DNA from: FACHB-1406 sp034189065
Lineage (GTDB): Bacteria; Cyanobacteriota; Cyanobacteriia; Cyanobacteriales; Spirulinaceae
Assembly: GCA_034189065.1 (NCBI GenBank)
Contig: JAXHVQ010000001.1
Coordinates: 1 to 64,000, forward strand
Length of the DNA stretch: 64,000 nt
Reading direction: 5' to 3'
Under the pieces are notes generated by a model. It saw only the letters and a program-made list of their open reading frames with translations, was not told the DNA's origin and did not search any database. A program made the translations under genes and the position numbers. Positions 17,342 to 23,638 of the stretch are shown here, piece after piece (position 1 is the stretch's first letter; the number at the start of each line of letters is the position of its first letter).

Positions 17342-17581
17342 TCAAAATTGTTCGAGCAGTTCAATCCGCTTCTGCTCCCACCATTCGTCATTCGCTTCAA
17401 TGAGTTCGCCACTGTCGAGACCTTCAAGGAGCAAAGATTCAATCTGCTCTTGGCGAGCAATTCGCTCCTTTTCGCGCAAAATTAATTGATAAATATATTC
17501 GCTGACGGAATTGAGACCCGCAACCGAAGTCTGTTCTTCAATGAAGGCTTGAATCTGTTCGGGGAGAGAAATGTTTAGCAT
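17342..17581 (-). CDS. parD: ParD-type ribbon-helix-helix antitoxin
   Basis: The 79-residue protein begins with a CopG/ParD ribbon-helix-helix (MLNISLPEQIQAFIEEQ, then SVSEYIYQLILREKER), which binds DNA and represses its own operon. The acidic C-terminus (EGLDSGELIEANDEWWEQKR) is the usual toxin-binding part. Directly followed by parE on the same strand. Confidence 0.85.
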   Translation of the reverse strand: MLNISLPEQIQAFIEEQTSVAGLNSVSEYIYQLILREKERIARQEQIESLLLEGLDSGELIEANDEWWEQKRIELLEQF

Positions 17582-17755
17582 CGATGAATCATCCTCGTTT
17601 ACAATCTCCTCCTTGAGGATAGCGAACTATTCGACCGCAAGTGCGATCGCGCGATCGATTGACTTCTAAATTTAGATTGGAACGATTGAAATCGCCTTGT
17701 TCGCCCTACACCTTGCTAGACGAACAGTGTAGGATAGGGGAAAAGAGGGTAAAGT

Positions 17756-18091
17756 ATGAACGTCTCCATTATCGACGAGGTTGTCGAACAATTAAAGACC
17801 ATGCCGCAACATTTGCAATGGCAAGTGCTTCAATTTACTCGGACATTGCTCAAAGTTGAAGTTCGAGGTACTCCGGGGAAGCAATTGCTGCGCTTTGCCG
17901 GTTCTATCCCTGCCGACGATCTTAAGCTGATGCGAGACGCGATCGCGCAAGACTGCGAACGGGTAGATATGGTTGACGCGCAAAAATTTCCCTACAAGAT
18001 TATTGACAGCAGCCTTGGATATGAATTTGAGGTTTGTTTCTTCCGTGCGCGTTCTGAATTTGAAATTCGCCCTAAGCAGCAGGTCGAATAG
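17756..18091 (+). CDS. Antitoxin-like protein with an atypical C-terminus, no toxin partner
   Basis: The first 77 residues (VVEQLKTMPQHLQWQVLQFT, then GKQLLRFAGSIPADDLKLM and IAQDCERVD) match a common cyanobacterial antitoxin type (DUF2281-like, partner of PIN toxins), which normally ends a few residues after CERVD. Here the frame runs on for 34 unrelated residues to 18091, and no PIN gene follows. I infer that a deletion or rearrangement fused the antitoxin to non-coding sequence and removed the toxin. The ribosome site GAGGG precedes the ATG. It may still fold as an orphan antitoxin. Confidence 0.65.
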   Translation: MNVSIIDEVVEQLKTMPQHLQWQVLQFTRTLLKVEVRGTPGKQLLRFAGSIPADDLKLMRDAIAQDCERVDMVDAQKFPYKIIDSSLGYEFEVCFFRARSEFEIRPKQQVE

Positions 18092-18169
18092 AAATGAAGA
18101 TAGGAACGATCTAAAATCCGGGCGAACGAGAATGGAGGGGATGCGATCGCAGCGATGACAAAGGACGCG

Positions 18170-18300
18170 ATCGCGCGATCGATTATTTCACAGGCGATCG
18201 CGTTACCCAAAACCCAACCCCTGCAAGCATTCTTGTCTGAATTTTGCTAAACTACTGCTGTATCGCAGAAACGACCTCCGAAGCAGCGAACGTTATGGAG
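18170..18300 (+). repeat. Dispersed promoter-region repeat, copy 2
   Basis: GCGATCGATTATTTCACAGGCGATCG, then CCAAAACCCAACCC, GCAAGCATTCTTGT and a diverged end up to AACGTTATGGAG. It matches copies at 16029 and 19160 and lies upstream of the DUF433 gene at 18338. Confidence 0.6.
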
Positions 18301-18337
18301 AAAGTACGATAGAGATAAACCATAGGAGACGATAGGA

Positions 18338-18715
18338 ATGCCTCCGACCTCTAAAAGCCAGTCAGCGGTTATCCGTACAGAGCGCGGACTTACAATTGCA
18401 GGCACGCGCCTTGCTCTCTACGATGTGATGGATTTTCTCAAAGCTCAGTATTCACCTAAATCGATCCGTGACAAGTTCAATCTGACAGATGAGCAAATTC
18501 ATGGGGCTTTATCTTACCTTGAAGCACATCGCACCGACGTAGAAGCTGAATATCAGGAAGTCTTGCACACCAGAGAAGACATTCGCTCCTATTGGGAAGA
18601 ACGCAACCGCGAACGCTTTGCTCGAATTGCCAAGATGCCGCACAAACCCGAACAAGAAGCTCTCTGGGTCAAACTTGAGGCGCAAAAAGCGAAACGTGCC
18701 GCAGAGAAACGATGA
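18338..18715 (+). CDS. DUF433-family antitoxin, long form
   Basis: The 125-residue protein contains a DUF433 core (GLTIAGTRLALYDVMDFLKA, SIRDKFNLTDEQIHGALSYL) followed by a charged helical tail (EEYWEER-like, ending KLEAQKAKRAAEKR) that likely contacts the toxin. The ATG at 18338 follows AGGAGACGATAGG, a fair ribosome site. Its stop overlaps the next gene by four bases (ATGA). The antitoxin frame is intact, although the partner is frameshifted. Confidence 0.8.
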   Translation: MPPTSKSQSAVIRTERGLTIAGTRLALYDVMDFLKAQYSPKSIRDKFNLTDEQIHGALSYLEAHRTDVEAEYQEVLHTREDIRSYWEERNRERFARIAKMPHKPEQEALWVKLEAQKAKRAAEKR

Positions 18716-19105
18716 CCTTTTTAGTGGACTACAATCTGGATGGCTATGCTCTTATTTTCCTCGGTATTTTAGCAAAACTCGGCTGGCTGGAAGTTTTATT
18801 TGTCCAATTTGTGACTTTTAAAGAAGCTGGGTTGTCAATGGACAGCAGCGATCGCCGGGTTTGGAATTACGCGCAAGAAAATCGGATGGCGATCCTGACA
18901 GCCAATCGAAATATGAAAGGTAAGGATTCACTCGAGCAGGTAATACGTGAGGAAAATACAGCAGATTCGTTTCCGGTGTTAACGATCGCCAATCTCGATC
19001 GCCAGAGGTGAGTTTGACTATCGAGAACGTTGTGTTGAACGACTCATCGAGGTGGTTCTCGACATCGATAATTATATGGGGACGGGTCGGCTATTTATTC
19101 CATAA
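18712..19105 (+). pseudogene. DUF5615/PIN-like toxin gene with a frameshift
   Basis: The first frame gives 99 residues (FLVDYNLDGYALIFLGIL, then MAILTANRNMKGKDSL and FPVLTIANLDRQR) and stops at 19011. In the +1 frame, immediately after, codons continue EFDYRERCVERLIEVVLDI and DNYMGTGRLFIP then stop at 19105, which looks like the natural tail. One extra G at about 19008 would explain this. Either the toxin is inactivated or the frameshift is bypassed. The same GTGRLFIP tail is found alone at 16756, supporting the reconstruction. Confidence 0.8.
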
Positions 19106-19265
19106 GGTTATTGATTGCGAGGGAGAATTATTGCGATCGCGTTCTTCTCATCTTAACCCCCGCGATCGCGCGATCGATTATTTCACAGGCGATCGCCTAA
19201 ACCCAAACCCAACGGGAGTGCAAGCGTTCTTGTACGAATCCTGCTATATTACTACTGTATCAGAT
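19077..19265 (+). repeat. Dispersed repeat, full-length copy (toxin tail, spacer, promoter block)
   Basis: This copy contains both blocks seen separately elsewhere: the toxin tail and spacer of 16756-16870, and the promoter-like block of 16029 and 18196. It ends 20 bases before the start of the PEP-CTERM gene. Confidence 0.65.
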
Positions 19266-19283
19266 TTGTATGAGGAATGTACT

Positions 19284-20147
19284 GTGCAAGCTTTCTTAAA
19301 AAATGTCCATAGTTCTACCATATTTGGGTTCACGCTTTTTTCTGCGTTGACTCTCATGCCAAATTCAGCTAATGCTATTGAGTTCTATACAATGACAGAC
19401 CCCTGCGATCTAGTTCTTGTAGACACGGATGCTGGTACACAAACAATAGTTGGCAGTCTTGGTCTGAGCGTTGAAGCAATGGCCTTCAACGCCGCTGGCG
19501 AATTGTATGCTAGCGTTCAACCTGGTTACTGTGGTGTACACTCACATGCTACACATCTAGCTCGTATCAATCCACTTACTGCGGACGTAGAGATTGTGGG
19601 TGCCTTTGGGTTTGGCGATGTAGATGCTATGGCTTTCCGACCAGATGGAACTCTATTTGGTGTAAGTGCACAAACTGATGAACTTTTTGAAGTTGACCTT
19701 GTTACAGGGGCAGGTACTTCAGTAGGTTCTGTGGGATTCCCATTTGTGGGAGGGATAGAGTTCTTATCTAACTCATTGCTTGTAGGTGCCGACATGGTAG
19801 GTGGCGGTGGTGGTTTCGGTACCTTTATTACCCTTGACCAATCTACTGGCGCTGGTACAAGCGTTGGTCCCATTGGCTTTAATACGATTGAGGGTTTGAC
19901 CTTTGGACAAGATGGTGTGTTATATGGCATCTCCGACACTTTAGGTGGTGGAGCAGGAGCAATTATTTCCATTGATCTTTCTACAGGTGCTGGTACGTTT
20001 GTCCAATCAGTTGCGTCACCACGTTTCCGAGATGCTCTTGCAGCACGTAAGTTGTTTCCAAATCCCCCTAGTGTTCCTGAGCCTTCTTCATTGTTTGGTA
20101 TATTTGGCGCTGTGAGTCTTGCAGCTTTGCTCTGTAAGAGAGCTTGA
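19284..20147 (+). CDS. PEP-CTERM exported protein with beta-propeller-like repeats
   Basis: The GTG at 19284 is preceded by GAGGAA at 19272-19277, and starting there gives a clean signal peptide (FLKNVHSSTIFGFTLFSALT, cut after SANA). The mature part has repeats such as DAMAFRPDGTLFGVSA, FDVDLVTGAGTSVGSVGF-like units and EGLTFGQDGVLYGIS, like a beta-propeller. It ends with a PEP-CTERM sorting signal (VPEPSSLFGIFG, hydrophobic helix, then CKRA), which directs processing by exosortase. No exosortase gene is in the window. The gene has no HIP1 octamer and a different composition from its surroundings, suggesting recent gain. A longer frame from 19008 runs through the repeat and is not used. Confidence 0.8.
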   Translation: MQAFLKNVHSSTIFGFTLFSALTLMPNSANAIEFYTMTDPCDLVLVDTDAGTQTIVGSLGLSVEAMAFNAAGELYASVQPGYCGVHSHATHLARINPLTADVEIVGAFGFGDVDAMAFRPDGTLFGVSAQTDELFEVDLVTGAGTSVGSVGFPFVGGIEFLSNSLLVGADMVGGGGGFGTFITLDQSTGAGTSVGPIGFNTIEGLTFGQDGVLYGISDTLGGGAGAIISIDLSTGAGTFVQSVASPRFRDALAARKLFPNPPSVPEPSSLFGIFGAVSLAALLCKRA

Positions 20148-20365
20148 TGTTCAGCACTTTAAAGTGAGTGTTAGAGATTCTTATGCCATACCTGAAACCT
20201 CACTGTAGCGGATGCCAAAGCTTAAGCGTTAGGCATATCCAAAAGATGTTTGACACCGCTGACCTCAAGTCCGTTAGCAAGCGATCGCGTCCCCTCCATT
20301 TCCTCCCTACCTCACCGCCACGCGGAGCGCGAATAACCGATTCTTCCTCTCTATACTGCCATTCA

Positions 20366-20611
20366 TTAAATCCCCAATCGTTTCCGAGCTTCCGCAAGCG
20401 ATACTCGTTTCGTCGAACGAGAACGTTGTGCTAAGAATTCCATAAACTCCTGGTTTTGGCGTAAGGCTTCAACTTCAGCCGCAAAATCATCAATAGGCGA
20501 CAACACATATTCCGTTCCGTCGGGCTTTCTAAGAATCAAAGTATCTTGTTTTGCGAGTTCTATTAACTCGAATACTGTAAGTTTAGACTGAGCCAATTCA
20601 ATTGTTTTCAT
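20366..20611 (-). CDS. Orphan antitoxin-like protein (Phd/YefM-type)
   Basis: The 81-residue product begins MKTIELAQSKLTVFELIELA and continues LILRKPDGTEYVLSPIDDFA, the pattern of small cyanobacterial antitoxins of the Phd/YefM-like class, with an extended C-terminus (STKRVSLAEARKRLGI). No toxin follows on the minus strand (20148-20365 has none). The broken VapC at 20667-21059 lies upstream, so the original partner is unclear. A HIP1-associated block at 20284-20335 resembles 16010-16055. Confidence 0.65.
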   Translation of the reverse strand: MKTIELAQSKLTVFELIELAKQDTLILRKPDGTEYVLSPIDDFAAEVEALRQNQEFMEFLAQRSRSTKRVSLAEARKRLGI

Positions 20612-20666
20612 CAGTTAATCCTCTGCATTCCTATCCCAACGAAGTTCTAGGTATTGTACGCAAAGC

Positions 20667-21059
20667 TCACTCCGGTTCTCTGACTTCACACTCGCTCAAG
20701 CTTTCAGCTCGTCTTACAAACTTTTCATCAAACGTATAGATTGACGAACAATTCTGACTCTGGGCTAAGTAAAGTGCATCGGCAAAATCTAAACCTTGTT
20801 CGTGCCATTGTAAAACTTGGGCAATTAAACTAGCATTCGCCTACTGAACGTTCGGCAAACCGAACAACTTTCTAAAAGCTTGACAGATTTCTTGAGGCTG
20901 AAAGCGGTAAGCAAAGCGCAATACCCACTCAGTTTCAAGGATTACTGTATCTGGAATAAATATATCTTGTTCTTGAAACAGCTTAAGACTTTTAGCGTAT
21001 TGTTGTTTGTCGTCTTGAGTTAAAAAACGCACCACAATGTTGGTGTCAACGGAAATCAT
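20667..21059 (-). pseudogene. VapC-type PIN toxin with a premature amber stop
   Basis: From ATG 21059 the frame reads MISVDTNIVVRFLTQDD, a standard PIN start with its first Asp, and runs to a TAG at 20841-20843. The same frame then continues for 57 codons as ANASLIAQVLQWHEQGLDFA, DALYLAQSQNCSSIYTFDEK and ends at a TGA at 20667. DFADALYLA and TFDEKF are the standard C-terminal PIN motifs. So a single nonsense change splits the gene and removes catalytic residues. The antitoxin upstream is intact. Confidence 0.82.
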
Positions 21060-21309
21060 GCCACTGCTCCAAAATTCCCTCGCCAACTGCGCTCTCAAGT
21101 TCATCAAGGGTTTTCGGTTGCTCTCGATATTTTAAGCAACCTGCAACTTGACCTAATGTTGTTTCTTCAAAAGGTTTTTTCGGCTTGAGTAGAATTCCAT
21201 CGCCAACCTCAATTGCAATTAATTCTTGACCGGTATTCCAACAACGGGCAAGGCGCAATTGTTTGGGAATCAGAACTTTTCCTTGACTTGATAAATGAGT
21301 TTTTTCCAT
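21046..21309 (-). CDS. vapB: AbrB/MazE-family antitoxin (VapB type)
   Basis: The 87 residues start with an AbrB swapped-hairpin domain (SSQGKVLIPKQLRLARCWNT, then IAIEVGDGILLKP), which binds the operon promoter. The acidic C-terminus (LDELESAVGEGILEQW) neutralises VapC. The gene overlaps the start of the vapC pseudogene by 14 bases. It is intact. Confidence 0.85.
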   Translation of the reverse strand: MEKTHLSSQGKVLIPKQLRLARCWNTGQELIAIEVGDGILLKPKKPFEETTLGQVAGCLKYREQPKTLDELESAVGEGILEQWHDFR

Positions 21310-21385
21310 TAAATTTCAGGCAACCATTCCACAACAACTCTTTCAAAGAGTTTAACACTTTCTTCCTAGTGTCAAGCAACTTCGG

Positions 21386-23404
21386 CTACCTCATCCCGGA
21401 AATTGCATCCTTCGTCATCGCAGCGATCGCGCGATCCGTCGCTTTGGGCAAATGATAATATTTCCCTCCCGCCTTCTGTGCCAACTCTTTCGCAAACCCC
21501 GTCGAAACAAACTTATTCTCCGTATCGATCACCAACAACTGAAACCCCGTTGCACGGATGCGTCCGGCAATGTCCAACAACTCCCCCTTCACATCCGGCT
21601 TTTCCCCCTCCGGAATCGCTTCGCCCAACGATCGCGCCAACGGAATATTCCCCCGTCCGTCGGTAATCGCCACAACCACCACCTGACCGATATCCCCCGA
21701 CATCTTAGCATTCATCCCCACATGAACCGCCTGAGTCAACCCGTGGGCCAAGGGAGAACCGCCGCCGCAGGGCAACTTCTCCAACCGTCCCTTGGCCAGG
21801 GTAATCGATCGCGTGGGCGGCAACAACACATCCGCCCGTTCCCCGCGAAAGGGAATTAACGCAATTTGGTCCCGATTTTCATAAGCCTCCGTCAACAACC
21901 GCATCACCGCACCCTTCGCCGACTGCATCCGGTTCAACGCCATCGAACCCGACGCATCCACCACAAACACGATCAACGCCCCCGCTTTCCTCGCCAAACG
22001 TTTCGCCCGCAAGTCCCCCTGTTCCACCACCACTTTACGCCCCGGATAGCGCGCCCGCCGTGCCTTTTGGTAGGGTGCGGCTGCGCGCAACGTCGCATCC
22101 ACGGCAACGCGACGAACTTTCCCCTTGGGCAACATTGGTTTAATATAGCGGCCGCGATCGTCGGAAAAAATTAAACTGCGCGCCCCCGATTTTCCTTGCT
22201 TCTGCGCCATCTGTGCGAAGTAGAGAACGCTGGGATCGAGGATTACCCCTTCGGCATCAAACACGAACTCTTCGGGAATGCCGGGGGGTTCCTGCTGTTC
22301 TTCCTGTTCCTCCTTCTCCTCTTCCTCCGGTTCCTCCTGGTCGGGTTCCGACTCCTGTTGGTCTTGGGGAGGCGGCGGAGGGGGTGGCGGTGCTTCCTCT
22401 TCCGGGGGCGTTTGGATGACGGTGGAACGGGGGACGATGACCAATTCTACCGCGCGACGCAGGTCTTCGGGGGAAACGCGATCGCGGCCCTCCAACGCCG
22501 CCGCAGCTTTAGCCACGCGCGCGGCAAACAGTTCGGCGCGATGTCCCTGTACCTCGCCGCGCACCGCTTCCTCAACGAGATACATCATTTGGTCGCGGTC
22601 GATTTCCACCTCTTTGAGGTACTCTCGCGCTAAAATGATATCGGTTTTCAAGTTATCGATATCGTCGTCGTATTGGTCGATAAAGGCTTGGGGCGATCGC
22701 GCGTAGTCAGTGACTTGCTCCACCGCTGCCACCCGTTGGTCGAGGGCCAATATCCCATCGGCAGAGAGGGTAATGGCGATGCGATCGAGTAAATGTTCGC
22801 GCAACGGCCCTTCTTCGGGATTATAGGTGGCGACGAAGATGGGTTTGCAAGGATGTTCCACGCTTAACCCTTCCCGTTCGACAATATTGCGTCCTTCGGT
22901 GAGAACGGTGAGGAGTTGGTTGGCGATGTCTTCTTCGAGGAGGTTGATTTCATCGACGTAGAGAATGCCGCGATGGGCTCGGGCTAACAGTCCGGGTTGA
23001 AAGACGGGTTCGCCTTGTTTGATGGACTCTTCCACATCAATGGACCCTATAAGGCGGTCTTCGGTTACGCCGAGGGGAATTTGGACAAAGGGGGCGGGGA
23101 CAATTTCTGTAGCAATTGTATCAATATTGTCGGCAAAACCCGCTCTCAGGAACTCTTCTGGGGAATAGTTGTAAGGGGAGTCTTTGACCCGTTCGATGGG
23201 GGGGAGAAGGGCGTGTAGGCCGCGCGCCATAACCGATTTCGCCGTTCCGCGCCGGCCCGCGATCGCGACTCCTCCCAGTTCGGCATCAACTCCAGCCAGG
23301 AGGAGGGCGAGTTTAATGGCTTCTTGGCCGACGACGGCGGTGAGGGGGAAGGCGAGAGGGGTCGGTTTGGTTGAGGTTGGCATTTGTTGGCGATCGGCAG
23401 TCAA
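21386..23404 (-). CDS. chlD: Magnesium chelatase subunit ChlD
   Basis: ChlD works with ChlI and ChlH to insert Mg2+ into protoporphyrin IX, the first step to chlorophyll. The N-terminal AAA+ domain has a modified P-loop (IAGRRGTAKSVMARGLHALL) and LYVDEINLLEEDIANQLL. A Pro-rich then acidic linker (residues about 335-372) follows, and the C-terminal von Willebrand A domain has the MIDAS motif VVDASGSMALNRM. Length 672 is normal. It is monocistronic. Many long frames on the other strand are shadows of its GC-skewed codons. Confidence 0.95.
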   Translation of the reverse strand: MTADRQQMPTSTKPTPLAFPLTAVVGQEAIKLALLLAGVDAELGGVAIAGRRGTAKSVMARGLHALLPPIERVKDSPYNYSPEEFLRAGFADNIDTIATEIVPAPFVQIPLGVTEDRLIGSIDVEESIKQGEPVFQPGLLARAHRGILYVDEINLLEEDIANQLLTVLTEGRNIVEREGLSVEHPCKPIFVATYNPEEGPLREHLLDRIAITLSADGILALDQRVAAVEQVTDYARSPQAFIDQYDDDIDNLKTDIILAREYLKEVEIDRDQMMYLVEEAVRGEVQGHRAELFAARVAKAAAALEGRDRVSPEDLRRAVELVIVPRSTVIQTPPEEEAPPPPPPPPQDQQESEPDQEEPEEEEKEEQEEQQEPPGIPEEFVFDAEGVILDPSVLYFAQMAQKQGKSGARSLIFSDDRGRYIKPMLPKGKVRRVAVDATLRAAAPYQKARRARYPGRKVVVEQGDLRAKRLARKAGALIVFVVDASGSMALNRMQSAKGAVMRLLTEAYENRDQIALIPFRGERADVLLPPTRSITLAKGRLEKLPCGGGSPLAHGLTQAVHVGMNAKMSGDIGQVVVVAITDGRGNIPLARSLGEAIPEGEKPDVKGELLDIAGRIRATGFQLLVIDTENKFVSTGFAKELAQKAGGKYYHLPKATDRAIAAMTKDAISGMR

Positions 23405-23638
23405 TTACTCTAGCTTAACCCGCGATCGCGCTCCGATCGCATCGATTTTCGTTCGATGGGGGACGCGATCGTTTTAACCTTCGGCGTTCAAAGAATCGTA
23501 TTGACTTTCAGGATAGCCCGGTCGCATCTTTATGTCGTAACCCGTCATCCTTTCTCTGCCTTTTGAAGAACTTGGAACCCCCATCTAAAAATCGAGCAGC
23601 TTAGCTGTAAACTGAGTTCCAGAGAATTGTCAAAAATC

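Noticed and set aside
19526..19972. 148-residue minus-strand ORF
   Set aside because: It is antisense to the repeats of the PEP-CTERM protein and is Pro/Ser-biased as expected for the complement of Gly-rich codons.
22196..22706. Plus-strand ORFs of up to 145 residues opposite chlD
   Set aside because: They are complements of the acidic and proline linker of ChlD with extreme composition.
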